Shown one piece after another: positions 7,959 to 16,784 of a stretch of DNA of 44,913 nt. The notes below the pieces were generated by a model. The model was not told where the DNA came from and ran no database searches. It worked only from the letters and a program-made list of their open reading frames with translations. The stretch spans positions 1 to 44,913 of the forward strand of contig JAXLYE010000018.1 in the NCBI GenBank assembly GCA_046351595.1, given 5' to 3'. A program made the position numbers and the translations under genes. The stretch is from JAXLYE01 sp046351595 (GTDB lineage Bacteria > Myxococcota_A > Polyangia > Palsa-1104 > JAEUJZ01). Within the stretch, counting starts at the first letter, position 1. Every line of letters starts with the position of its first letter.

Positions 7959-8465
7959 ATGGAAATGCGGTTATGCAAGCTGTGTCGTGCGGTGCTGACG
8001 GACGTGCGGGCTACGTACTGCAGCGGGACGTGTCGCTCGCGCGCGAGCTGGCTGCGCCGGGTCGAGGACGGCCAGCGCTGGCTCACGCTTCCGGAAGGGA
8101 GCTTCACCTCGTCGCCGGAGCTGCTCCTGCTGCCGCCGGAGGAGCAGGCTGCCGCGTTCCTTTCGCGCACCCTGCGCGAGAATGCGCCGCCGCGCGCCGT
8201 CGGCTACCGCATCGGAACGGCGGGGCCGCACTCTCCGCACATCCGCTGGTTCCCCATGGCCAAGCGCGGGCGGCTGCCGTGGTTCTCGCTGACTCCTTTT
8301 GAGCCGCCCTGGGGTCCGCAGAAGGGGAAGTACGCGGTGATCTACGTCGACGAGCAGGGCCGACTCCTGGACGACCCGCGCTTTACGATCTGGGTCGAGC
8401 GAGAAGAGCCCGGCGTCGGGTTCATCGATGGGGATCGCGGGCTGGTGCCGCGGCGCCGCGGCTGA
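7959..8465 (+). CDS. Small zinc-ribbon protein of unknown family
   Basis: 168 residues. The N-terminus has CKLC (Cys6, Cys9) and CSGTC (Cys21, Cys25), the four cysteines of a small zinc ribbon, followed by a basic RSRASWLRRVEDGQRW helix. The middle is Pro-rich. The C-terminal ~60 residues (YAVIYVDEQGRL, PRFTIWVERE, VPRRRG) recur in the truncated copy at 4272-4502, so this is a mobile or duplicated family in the island. GAGGGG sits 5 nt before the ATG. A DNA- or RNA-binding role is suggested only by the zinc ribbon and basic patch. Confidence 0.75.
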   Translation: MEMRLCKLCRAVLTDVRATYCSGTCRSRASWLRRVEDGQRWLTLPEGSFTSSPELLLLPPEEQAAAFLSRTLRENAPPRAVGYRIGTAGPHSPHIRWFPMAKRGRLPWFSLTPFEPPWGPQKGKYAVIYVDEQGRLLDDPRFTIWVEREEPGVGFIDGDRGLVPRRRG

Positions 8466-8470
8466 GCCGA

Positions 8471-8679
8471 TCAAGCCCGCCGCGATCTGCCCTTGCGCAC
8501 GGCGCGCAGCACCTCGCTGCGCAGCGACTCGATCTCGCGGTTTAAGGCCGCGTTCGCCAGTTCCGACAGGCTCTCGGGCCAGTCTCCTTGCGGCCGGCGC
8601 GCCGCCCTTCGCTGACCAGGTTCTTCGCTTCCTCGACGAGCGCCGGGTCGAGGTCTACCACCACGCGCTGCAGCTTCAT
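8471..8679 (-). pseudogene. Frameshifted ribbon-helix-helix / VapB-like protein
   Basis: The minus strand from ATG 8679 reads MKLQRVVVDLDPALVEEAKN, a typical short antitoxin/CopG-type beta strand plus helix. After SEGRRA the frame goes wrong. Shifting by one base near 8600 restores WPESLSELANAALNREIESL and RSEVLRAVRKGRSRRA, a matching second helix and basic tail. I infer a one-base indel in an otherwise well-conserved ~70-residue DNA-binding protein. No partner toxin gene is visible on either side. It converges with the zinc-ribbon gene, with only 5 bp between them. A sequencing error is the alternative. Confidence 0.5.
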
Positions 8680-8834
8680 GCCTTGTTTCCGCACAGCGTG
8701 GCGTCGCTGTCAACTGTTCCCTTGCCTTTCTCATGTTGGCATGCAATTTGGATTGGCTATGGGTCGCTAACTTCGCGACGTCATTGCCGAGGAGGATCCG
8801 AGCGAAAAGACCAAGCTGCCCCTGAAACGAAAGA

Positions 8835-8865
8835 GCCCTCGCCGTGTTGGTCGCACGACGAGGGC
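8835..8865 (+). terminator. Stem-loop in the leader region before the gene at 9034
   Basis: GCCCTCG and CGAGGGC form a perfect 7-bp stem around a 17-nt loop. It lies in the 354-bp gap 8680-9033, which otherwise shows no gene. It could terminate readthrough into, or act as a leader structure for, the downstream plus-strand run. Confidence 0.3.
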
Positions 8866-9033
8866 CGGTGTTCCCCGAGGAGTGTGCCCCCGTGGAACGA
8901 GCGCAGCGTACCACGGGTCTGCCCTGTCTGCGCACGTGGAGGTCCGTGATGAGGCTGCGAAGCCTGGTTGCAGTGGTCTGCCGTCGGTATGCACCGTCGG
9001 CCGTGGTCCCCTCTTACCGTCGGGAGGGACACC

Positions 9034-9783
9034 ATGCCGGCTGACTCTTGGCTGCCCGCCCCGGACGGCGGGGTCTTGGTGGGGGTCGTCTTGTTTGCTG
9101 GAGCGCTTGGCCTCCTGGCCCTTGGTGTCTGGCGACGGGACCGGCGCGTACTGCGCCGGCGCGCCGCCGAGAGCGATGCGGTGCCACGCCCGGTTCCCGA
9201 GGCGGACACGGCCCCGTTTCATCGTCTTCCCGAGAGCGCGTCGTCTTCGCCCGAGCCGACAGCGCCGTCGCAGGCACCTCGGGCTGCCCGGACCAACCTG
9301 CACGGCCAGGGCCACGAGGACAACGGAGCCATCGCCCGACGCCTATGGCGGGCCGTAGCCGAGGTCGCGCGGGTGCTGCCTCCGCACTCGTTCCGCGTCG
9401 AGGTACTTCTGGACTGCCGCGGCCTCTGTGTCGAGGAGCCGGCCTTCTCGCTGGCGCTGGCTGCGCTCCTGCTCCACGCTGCGCAGTTCGGGCGGTCGCA
9501 CCTCGTCGAGCTGGCGCCGCTGGCGCCGGAGCACCCGCTGTACCGCCGCAGCACGAGCCCACAGCTCATCCTGCATATCACCACCGAGTCCGAGCAGGCG
9601 GGCCCTCCGTCGTATCTGGCGGACCGCGCGCTCGACGTCTGCCGCCTTGCGGGTGGCACGGGCTCGCTCGAAGTCGACAGCGACCTGTGGCTGATCTGGC
9701 CGACGGCTCGGCAGCCGGCGTGCGCGGAGCGGCAAGCGTCCGCCGTGCCGTCCACCTCGCAGGCCCCGGCGGTCTGCGCGTAG
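9034..9783 (+). CDS. Membrane protein with degenerate histidine-kinase-like ATPase domain
   Basis: 249 residues: an N-terminal transmembrane helix (GVLVGVVLFAGALGLLALGV, about residues 12-32), a Pro/Ser-rich linker, then a domain shaped like the HATPase_c fold of sensor kinases. PAFSLALAALLLHAAQFG sits where the N-box would be but lacks the Asn (LLLHAAQ for LLxNAxx). The end, LAGGTGSLEVDSDLWLIWPT, mimics the closing GG-x-L-x-V-x-S strand. No H-box and no DxGxG box are seen, so ATP binding is doubtful. The start was chosen for GGGAGG before ATG 9034. It is the first gene of the signalling run. The domain assignment is an inference from pattern. Confidence 0.6.
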   Translation: MPADSWLPAPDGGVLVGVVLFAGALGLLALGVWRRDRRVLRRRAAESDAVPRPVPEADTAPFHRLPESASSSPEPTAPSQAPRAARTNLHGQGHEDNGAIARRLWRAVAEVARVLPPHSFRVEVLLDCRGLCVEEPAFSLALAALLLHAAQFGRSHLVELAPLAPEHPLYRRSTSPQLILHITTESEQAGPPSYLADRALDVCRLAGGTGSLEVDSDLWLIWPTARQPACAERQASAVPSTSQAPAVCA

Positions 9784-9862
9784 CTGCGCGGCGGGCGCCA
9801 CGGCCTCGAGCGCTGCTCTGGGCCGCACTGCGCCCGCCGCGCGGCCTCCGATGGAGGACGCC

Positions 9863-10867
9863 ATGTCGAGAAACGACCCGCCCAAGCGGTCGACTGCCCC
9901 CGAGCGCCCGCGCCCGCTCAACTGCCTGCTGACGCCGCACCGACGGCTGGCGCGTGAGGCCGCCGAGCTGCCGCACACACTCCGCGCCGCGCGCGCCGTG
10001 CTGCGTCCGGTCTGGGCCTACCTCGGCCCGGCCAGCGCGGAGGCGTACCGGCTCTATACGCGCCGATGCCCGGATGCGCCCGCGCGCGCCGACAGTCTGG
10101 GGGGGCTGGCTGCGGCCCTGCGCCCCTTTCTGCGGACCGAGCCGCCCGAGGTGCTGGCGCTGGGGGTCGGCGAGGGGCAGCAGGAAGTGCTCCTGGCGGC
10201 GCACCTGCTGCGGGATCTTGCAAGGCCCGCCACGCTGGCGCTCGTGGACCTGAGTGAGCCGCTGCTGTCCTCCGCTTACGCGCGCGCGGCCGCAGCCCTG
10301 CCGCACGTCGAGGTCTGGGCGCTGCTCGCGGATCTGGAGGAGCTGTCGACTTACTCCGATCTTCTGTACGTCCCGGGGCGTCAGCGCGTGGTTCTGCTGC
10401 TCGGTGGCACGTTCGGAGAGCTCGACGACGAGCTGCGCTTTGTGCGCTACGGCCTGTCCTTCTGCACGGCGGGCGATCTGCTGGTGATCGACGTACCGCT
10501 GTCGGCCGGCGGAGACGATGCGGTCCGGAGGAAGCGCCAGGGAGCAGCCGCGCAGCAACGGCTGGATGCGGCGGCGGCGTGGCTTACCACGGCGCTGTCT
10601 CCGTACAGCGATAGTGAACCCCTCGCCTGGTCGCTCCGGTTAGATTCAGGAGAAGGAATCCGCGGCAGTTACTCCTGGACCGCAGTCGCGAGCGGTCATG
10701 CTTCGTCACAGCCCTGCGCGATCGAGCTATGGCGCTGCAAGCACTACGAATCCGCTCCGCTCATCGAGCAGCTGTACGCGCTCGGCTGGGAGCACGTCGC
10801 GGCCTGCGCCTACGGGGGCCCGCTGCCCGGTGAGCTGCAGGCCTATCGTCGCCGGAAGGCCCCATGA
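9863..10867 (+). CDS. EgtD-like SAM-dependent methyltransferase
   Basis: 334 residues from the ATG at 9863, preceded by GGAGG; an ATG 12 nt earlier is possible. Motif I reads VLALGVGEGQQEVLLAAHLL. It is followed by LALVDLSEPLL (acidic residue of beta 2) and VVLLLGGTFGELDDELRFVR, which resembles the LFLGSTIGN-F signature of the histidine-specific methyltransferase family (EgtD, Methyltransf_33). The methyl acceptor cannot be told from sequence. No partner EgtB or EgtC gene is nearby, so ergothioneine synthesis is not supported. Its stop overlaps the start of the AAA+ gene (ATGA), indicating co-translation. Confidence 0.65.
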   Translation: MSRNDPPKRSTAPERPRPLNCLLTPHRRLAREAAELPHTLRAARAVLRPVWAYLGPASAEAYRLYTRRCPDAPARADSLGGLAAALRPFLRTEPPEVLALGVGEGQQEVLLAAHLLRDLARPATLALVDLSEPLLSSAYARAAAALPHVEVWALLADLEELSTYSDLLYVPGRQRVVLLLGGTFGELDDELRFVRYGLSFCTAGDLLVIDVPLSAGGDDAVRRKRQGAAAQQRLDAAAAWLTTALSPYSDSEPLAWSLRLDSGEGIRGSYSWTAVASGHASSQPCAIELWRCKHYESAPLIEQLYALGWEHVAACAYGGPLPGELQAYRRRKAP

Positions 10868-11766
10868 GACCGCAGCCCAACGCGTCAGAGCTCTCGCTAA
10901 TCGGCGAGTCGCGAGCGATGCGCCGGTTCGTCACCGAGCTGGAACACGTCGCGCAGAGCGACGCGCCCGTGCTCATCTGGGGCGAGCCCGGCGTCGGCAA
11001 GGAGCGCGCTGCCCGGGTCCTGCATCAGCGCTCCGCGCGCGCGAACCACTCCTTCGAGGTGATTCGCTGCGTCGGCCAGGATGCCGCTGCGCTGCATGCC
11101 GCGCTCCTAGAAGCCATCCCGCGCTCTCGAGAAGGCTCGCTGTTCCTGGACGGCGTCGAGGCGCTCGATGAGCAGGCGCAGGCGGAGCTGCTGCGCGTGC
11201 TGCACGCTCCTCTGCCGGCGCTGCCGTCAGAGCGCTCGCCGTGCCGCCGGCCGTCTTCACCGCGCTGGATCTGCAACGCGGCCGAGGATCTGGAGCCGCT
11301 GGTGCGGCGCGGGCACCTGCGCCGCGATCTGTACCATCGCCTGGCGGTCGTGCGGCTGCACCTGCCGCCGCTGCGGACTCGCAGCGCCGACCTGCCCGCG
11401 CTGGTCGCGGACGTGATCACGGAGCGAGTCCACCCAGGCGCTGCCGCCTTCACCGTCGAGGAGGAAGCGCTCACTCGCTTGCGCGACTACCCCTGGCCAG
11501 GCAACGTGCGCGAGCTGGAAGCGGTCCTGACGCAGGCTGCCTGGCGCGCGCGAGAGGGCATGCTGCGCGCTGCGGACCTGAGCGACGTGCTGGCCTCGAC
11601 GGCGCTGAATGCAGTCGTGCAGATTCCGCTGGGCACGCCGCTCGCGGTCGCCGAACAGATCCTGCTCCGCGCGACGCTGGCCGGCTTCGGCGGGAACAAG
11701 AAGCGGACCGCCGAGGCGCTAGGCATCACCCGCCGGACTCTATACCTGAAACTGGGGCGCACTTGA
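10864..11766 (+). CDS. NtrC-like AAA+ / Fis-type HTH protein lacking the sigma-54 contact loop
   Basis: 300 residues. Walker A is GEPGVGKE; the Walker B region reads SLFLDGVEAL, where the usual FLDE glutamate is Gly. The arginine-finger region LRRDLYHRL, the WPGNVREL sensor II and a C-terminal Fis-type helix-turn-helix (NKKRTAEALGITRRTLYLKL) are intact. The GAFTGA loop that contacts sigma-54 is absent and the segment between Walker A and B is shortened; no receiver, GAF or PAS domain precedes it. It probably binds DNA but is unlikely to activate sigma-54 by the usual route. It overlaps the methyltransferase by 4 bp. Confidence 0.8.
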   Translation: MRPQPNASELSLIGESRAMRRFVTELEHVAQSDAPVLIWGEPGVGKERAARVLHQRSARANHSFEVIRCVGQDAAALHAALLEAIPRSREGSLFLDGVEALDEQAQAELLRVLHAPLPALPSERSPCRRPSSPRWICNAAEDLEPLVRRGHLRRDLYHRLAVVRLHLPPLRTRSADLPALVADVITERVHPGAAAFTVEEEALTRLRDYPWPGNVRELEAVLTQAAWRAREGMLRAADLSDVLASTALNAVVQIPLGTPLAVAEQILLRATLAGFGGNKKRTAEALGITRRTLYLKLGRT

Positions 11767-12035
11767 GCGTACAGCTCCGTGATCCTGCGCGCACAAGAGT
11801 ACGAAGGCCACTGCCTGATCGTGCGTGTGGGACCGCGGGACGAAAGAGTGTTCCGCGCTTTGCCTAGGGTGTGAGGATCTGCCAGGGCCTATCGAGAGTT
11901 GGGCGACGGCGATACCGCATCGGAGCTGATGACACGATGGCAATCGCTCACACCGACTGGCGGCACGGTACCGCGTGCAGCAATTGCCACTAAGAAGCCG
12001 AGCCTGCGCAGTACAGTGGACAGAGGGAGCGCCCA

Positions 12036-15000
12036 GTGGAAGACCTGCCGCAGACGTTGGGACGCAGGTACATCCTGCAGACGCTACTGGGCGAGGGGGG
12101 GATGGGGACGGTCTATCAGGCTCTGGATCGCCTGACGCAGCAGGCGGTCGCGCTCAAGCGGCTGCCGACGCGAAGCTCCAGCTACACCGACCTGAGCCCA
12201 CAAGCGACGGGGGGTTCCAGGGACGGCGATGAGCAGAAGCTGGGGGCTGCAGCGAACAGTTTCTCACTGCGGATGCGGGTGGCTCTGGCGCGTGAGTTCA
12301 GCGTGCTATCGCTGCTGCACCATCCGAATATCATCCGCGTCCTGGACTACGGTTTCGGCGCCAAGATGGAGCCGTTCTTTACGATGGAGCTCCTGCCTGC
12401 GCCGCAGACCCTGGTCCAGGCTGCGGCAGGCCTGTCGATAGAGGGCAAGATCGATCTCCTGGTCCAGCTCCTGCGCGCCCTCGTCTACCTCCATCGCCAC
12501 GGCATCCTGCACCGCGATCTCAAACCGAGCAATGTCCTTGTTGTCGGCAGAGAAGTCAAGGTGCTCGACTTCGGGATTGCGACTCGGCGCTCCAGCTCAG
12601 CAGAGCTCGCGGGGACCATCGAGTACATGGCTCCCGAGCTTCTGATCGGCGGCGCTGCCAGCACTGCCTCCGACCTATACGCTGTCGGAATCCTGGCAGC
12701 AGAAGCCCTGGGAGGCGCATTTCCATACGATCGCGGCAGCACCTCGCGCATGCTAGCGCAGCTGCTGGGTACTGCGGTGGATCTGACGCTGCCACCGGAT
12801 GCTGCAGCCCTGGTGGAGCAGCATCGCGCCCGCATGGGAACGGACATGCCGCTGCACTCGGCAGTTGCAGCGGAGCTGGCTGCGCCGCTGCCCGAGCATT
12901 CGTCGGCGAGAGGTCTGGCCGAGCTCCCGCCGGCGCTTCGACAGGTCATCGGCAAGCTCCTGGCAAGGCGTCCCGAGGAGCGCTTTCAAGATGCTGCGCA
13001 GGCTTTGCGCGAGCTGTGCCTGGCCGCCAAGCTGCCGCTCGCTGCAGAGACGCAGGCCACGCGCGAGAGCCTGCTGCAGTCCTCTCCGCTCATGGGCCGC
13101 CAGATGGCCCTGGAAAAGCTGCGCGAGGCGACCGAGCGAATGATCTCAGGCCAGGGCGCTTGCATCCTGCTGGCCGGAGAGAGTGGAATTGGCAAATCTC
13201 GCCTCCTGTCGGAGCTCCGTACTCTGGCCCTAGTACGTGGAGTGCAGGTCCTTACGGGACAGGCCGTTCAGGTTGGAGGTGAGCCCTATCAGGAGTTTAG
13301 GAACGTCCTGTGGCCTCTCTGCCTGGACCCGCAGCTTTCGGACTTTGAGGCCGGGGTGCTGCACGAGCTGCTACCAGATCTGGACACCCTGCTGGGTCGA
13401 AGCGTGCTACCTGCACCGGAGCTGGATGCGCAGTCAACGCGAGCACGCTTGCACGGAGTCGTCGAATCCATCTTGAAGCGGCAAGGCCCCACGCTCCTCA
13501 TCCTGGAAGACCTACAGTGGGCCGGAGACGGCTGCGTGGCGCTTCTCAAGAGACTGACCGGACAGCTAGACGAGTGGCCGCTGCTGGTGGTTGCGAGCTA
13601 CCGGGTCGATGAACGCCCCCACCTTGATGCAGAGATCCCGCAGGCTCAGCAACTGCGCCTCTCTCGTCTGCAGCAGGAGGATATCCGCGCGCTCTGCAGC
13701 GCAATGCTCGACCCCGCAGCCTGTACTCAGGAACTGGTCGTCCTCCTGGAGCGAGAGAGTGAGGGAAACCCTCTGTTCTTGGTCGAGATCCTGCGCACCT
13801 TGGCGGAAGAGGCAGGCAGTCTGGATTTGATCGGCGCACAGGAGCTTCCGCAGCGAGTCGTGACCGGGGGCATTCGCGCCGTACTGGAGAGACGGCTGAG
13901 TGTGATTCCCAAGGCCCGTCGGATGCTTACCGTCGCCGCGGTGGCGGGACGCACGTTGGATCTCAACATTCTGCAGAAGATCGAGCCTGCCGCGGCCAGC
14001 GTACTCGGGGAGTGTGCCGAGGCGGCGATCCTGGAGCTGCACGGCGACAGGTGGCGCTTCACCCATGACCAGCTCCGCGATACGTTGCTTGCTCAGCTCT
14101 CTTCCACCGACCGGCGCGCGCTGCACCGTTCAGTGGCGGATGCCATCATCAAGACGTACCCGGAGCCTGATCAGCATGCCACCGCGCTAGCCTACCATTG
14201 CCGAGAGTCCGGCCAGCTCTCTGAGTCCGCGCACTTCTCCGTCGTGGCCGCGGAGCAAGCGCTGCGCAGCGGTGCGATGACCGAGGCGATGACCCTGCTC
14301 GAGCAGGCGCGTGCCGTCTATTCCGAACTCGGGGCGACTCCTCGGCCGCGGGCTCGCGTCCACGGCCTTCTGCTGCAGGCCTGCGTGGGGCTTGGAAAGC
14401 TCAGCGATGGCCTGACCCACGCAGAGTCAGCGCTGGTGCTTCTTGGAGCGGAGTTGCCGCACGGAGGCTTGCTGCTGGGTCGACGTCTGGCCGAGCAGAC
14501 CCTGATTCAGATCGCCCACCGCGTTGTGGGCCCCATGCTTACGCTGCGGGCTCCGCCTCTGCAGGGGTCGGCAGCTGAGGATGCGCTGCAGGTGCTAAGC
14601 ACCGCTGGCGAGTCCTGCGTCTGGCTTGGGCGGATTCCGCAGGCGATGGTCGCCATGCTGTGGGGGCTGAACCTCTCCGAATCACTCCGCGATGTCTCAG
14701 GCCAGGCCCTGCACTATGGACAGGTCGCCTACCTGGCCTTCCTGGCAGGGCTTCCCCGGGTCTGTGATGAGTATCTGCGGCTCGGGTCTTCCGTTGTTGC
14801 ATCGGGATCTGGTGCGCGAGCCGAGTACCAGTTTCGCAGAATGTCCGGCCTGATAAACATGTGTCGTGGTCGGTGGGAGCCCGCGCTCGCCGAGATGTCC
14901 AGTGCGGAGTCTGTGAGCCAGCGAATTGGAGACGACTATGCGGTGCTGTTCACTCGGATGACACGGTCCGGCGTGCTGACATACCGTGGGCAGTATGATG

Positions 15001-15755
15001 CGCTGGTCGAGCTCCTGGAAGAGCTATCGGCGCAGGCACGTCGCCTCCAGAACCATCAGTACCAAGCCCAGGCCTTGGCGATTCAGAGCACGGTCCTGCT
15101 CAGGCGCGGTGAGGCGCAGCGCGCTGCGTCGCTGCTAGCGCAAGCTGAGCGCGAGCAGGGGCTGTCTCACGATGTGATGGGAGAGGTCTATATCCGGAGC
15201 ACCCAAGCCCTCTGCCTGGTGGCGCTGGGCGACGTGCAATCCGCAGAGCAGGCCGCCGACGCGGCGCTGTGGCGCCTGCGGCAGAGGCCAGGCCCCAGCA
15301 CTCACTCCCTGACGGGTCTGTCCGCGCTGGCGGAGACGTACCTCCATATCGCTCGGCACGCACAGACGTCTGGGCAACACGGGGCGGCTCAAGAGGTCCG
15401 GAGGCACGTCCGACCGCGCCTGCAGCAAGTCCTCAAGCTCCTATCTGGCCATGCGCGCGTCATCCCTATCGGTCAAGGACGCGCGGCTCTGTGGAACGGG
15501 ATCTGCGCGCTCGAAGAGAGCCAGCCGCTGCGCGCCGAAAGGCTCCTGCGCAGCTCCGTGACCCTGTCTCGCTCGCTGGCAATGCCCTATGAGGAAGCGC
15601 AGGCGCACCGAGCGCTGGCAGCACTCGGACGAGCGCAGATCGGCCGGCATCCAGTCCGGATCGACGCCGCTGCAGAGGATGCCGCTGCTGAGTCGCTGCT
15701 GGCACCGATGCGAGCTGATTGGAAGTGGTCGCCGCATCGACACGAAACCAGATGA
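12036..15755 (+). CDS. PknK-like Ser/Thr kinase - AAA ATPase - TPR signalling protein
   Basis: 1239 residues starting at GTG 12036 (GGGAG upstream). Residues ~10-330 are a complete Hanks kinase: glycine loop LGEGGMGTVY, Lys in VALKRL, HRDLKPSN, DFG (VKVLDFGIAT) and APE. From ~350 an AAA_16/MalT-type ATPase follows, with Walker A GESGIGKS and Walker B LLILEDLQWA. The remaining ~550 residues are helical TPR-like repeats. No membrane segment is visible, so it is probably cytosolic. Such proteins couple phosphorylation to a large scaffold, often controlling transcription. It lies 269 bp after the AAA+ gene on the same strand. Confidence 0.9.
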   Translation: MEDLPQTLGRRYILQTLLGEGGMGTVYQALDRLTQQAVALKRLPTRSSSYTDLSPQATGGSRDGDEQKLGAAANSFSLRMRVALAREFSVLSLLHHPNIIRVLDYGFGAKMEPFFTMELLPAPQTLVQAAAGLSIEGKIDLLVQLLRALVYLHRHGILHRDLKPSNVLVVGREVKVLDFGIATRRSSSAELAGTIEYMAPELLIGGAASTASDLYAVGILAAEALGGAFPYDRGSTSRMLAQLLGTAVDLTLPPDAAALVEQHRARMGTDMPLHSAVAAELAAPLPEHSSARGLAELPPALRQVIGKLLARRPEERFQDAAQALRELCLAAKLPLAAETQATRESLLQSSPLMGRQMALEKLREATERMISGQGACILLAGESGIGKSRLLSELRTLALVRGVQVLTGQAVQVGGEPYQEFRNVLWPLCLDPQLSDFEAGVLHELLPDLDTLLGRSVLPAPELDAQSTRARLHGVVESILKRQGPTLLILEDLQWAGDGCVALLKRLTGQLDEWPLLVVASYRVDERPHLDAEIPQAQQLRLSRLQQEDIRALCSAMLDPAACTQELVVLLERESEGNPLFLVEILRTLAEEAGSLDLIGAQELPQRVVTGGIRAVLERRLSVIPKARRMLTVAAVAGRTLDLNILQKIEPAAASVLGECAEAAILELHGDRWRFTHDQLRDTLLAQLSSTDRRALHRSVADAIIKTYPEPDQHATALAYHCRESGQLSESAHFSVVAAEQALRSGAMTEAMTLLEQARAVYSELGATPRPRARVHGLLLQACVGLGKLSDGLTHAESALVLLGAELPHGGLLLGRRLAEQTLIQIAHRVVGPMLTLRAPPLQGSAAEDALQVLSTAGESCVWLGRIPQAMVAMLWGLNLSESLRDVSGQALHYGQVAYLAFLAGLPRVCDEYLRLGSSVVASGSGARAEYQFRRMSGLINMCRGRWEPALAEMSSAESVSQRIGDDYAVLFTRMTRSGVLTYRGQYDALVELLEELSAQARRLQNHQYQAQALAIQSTVLLRRGEAQRAASLLAQAEREQGLSHDVMGEVYIRSTQALCLVALGDVQSAEQAADAALWRLRQRPGPSTHSLTGLSALAETYLHIARHAQTSGQHGAAQEVRRHVRPRLQQVLKLLSGHARVIPIGQGRAALWNGICALEESQPLRAERLLRSSVTLSRSLAMPYEEAQAHRALAALGRAQIGRHPVRIDAAAEDAAAESLLAPMRADWKWSPHRHETR

Positions 15756-15817
15756 AGATCCGAGCGTTCCCCCGGCCGCTACTGATACTCTGCCGCGCTA
15801 CAGACAGAGGATAGAGT

Positions 15818-16651
15818 ATGACGCAGACCTCGCCCCCCGAGCCCTATGTGCTCGGGCACAATGACGAAGAGCAGCGACGCCTGATCACCCAGGCCCGGCA
15901 CATCGCTCCGCTGACCCGCCAGCTCCTTGCGGCTGCTGGACTGCGTGCGGGGATGCGGGTGCTCGACTTCGGCTGCGGCCTCGGTGATGGCTCCCTGCTG
16001 CTTGCAGAGTACGTGGGCGAGAGCGGCCTGGTGGTGGGCATGGATCGGGCGCCCGATGCCATCGCGGTCGCTGCGCAGCGCATGCAGAGCGCGCGATGCC
16101 TCCGCTTCGTCGCTGGGGACCAGCATGCGCTCAGCTCTCTATCCCACGAGCCCTTCGATGCCGTGTTCGGCCGTCTTGTGCTGATGCACCAGCCGGATCC
16201 GGCGGCCTTGCTCACCGCGCTGAAGGCGTGCGTGCGGCCAGGCGGGCTGCTCGTCTTCCAGGAACTCTCGCTCCCGGAAACAGTCCTGTGCATCAACCCC
16301 TCACCGACGCTCCTACAGGCAGTCCACTGGATGCGGCAGGCGTTCCTGCGAGCCGGGGTCGAGACGGCGATGGGGCTCAAGCTCTACGACGTCTTCGTGC
16401 AGGCAGGGCTACCGGCGCCGCAGATGCAGGCACAGGGTCTGGTCGGCACAGGCACGGATGCCGCAAGCTGTGACTACTTCGTGCAGACCCTGCGCTCCCT
16501 GCAGCCTGTCATGAGCCGGCTCGGTATGGAGCTTCCGTCCGCCCTGCGAACGGAACACTTGGCGGATCAGATCCAGTCCGAGTTGCAGGTCCACGGGCCA
16601 TCGGTCTGGCCGCTGGTATTCGGTGCATGGTGCCGGCTCCCGACGGAGTAG
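15818..16651 (+). CDS. UbiE-type SAM-dependent methyltransferase
   Basis: 277 residues with a classical class I fold. Motif I VLDFGCGLGDGSLLLAEYVG, then VVGMDRAPDAI (acidic residue of beta 2), then FDAVFGRLVLMHQPDP for motif II/III and LKACVRPGGLLVFQE for the post-motif strand. This is the Methyltransf_11/25 pattern of small-molecule methyltransferases. The start at 15818 follows the kinase by 62 bp on the same strand, so co-transcription is plausible. A strong hairpin follows the stop. The substrate is unknown. Confidence 0.8.
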   Translation: MTQTSPPEPYVLGHNDEEQRRLITQARHIAPLTRQLLAAAGLRAGMRVLDFGCGLGDGSLLLAEYVGESGLVVGMDRAPDAIAVAAQRMQSARCLRFVAGDQHALSSLSHEPFDAVFGRLVLMHQPDPAALLTALKACVRPGGLLVFQELSLPETVLCINPSPTLLQAVHWMRQAFLRAGVETAMGLKLYDVFVQAGLPAPQMQAQGLVGTGTDAASCDYFVQTLRSLQPVMSRLGMELPSALRTEHLADQIQSELQVHGPSVWPLVFGAWCRLPTE

Positions 16652-16658
16652 CCCAGCA

Positions 16659-16680
16659 TGTCGCGTGTCGCCACGCGACA
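16659..16680 (+). terminator. Perfect 9-bp stem-loop after the methyltransferase
   Basis: TGTCGCGTG and CACGCGACA pair perfectly around a 4-nt loop, 8 bp past the stop codon. There is no U-tract, but the position and strength suit a terminator ending the 9-16.7 kb run. Confidence 0.6.
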
Positions 16681-16784
16681 GACGAGAGAATCGGGATGAC
16701 CCGCTCGAACGTCCAGCCAAAGCGAGTGAGCACGCTGCACAGGGAGCGCGGCGCGGGGGAGGCTCAGCCAGCTTGGCGGGCTGA

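Noticed and set aside
9863..10867. Calling the methyltransferase egtD (ergothioneine pathway)
   Set aside because: Only general family resemblance, and no egtB/egtC-like partner gene in the neighbourhood.
11767..12035. Sigma-54 (-24/-12) promoter before the PknK-like gene
   Set aside because: GG and GC dinucleotides occur, but none has the required spacing.
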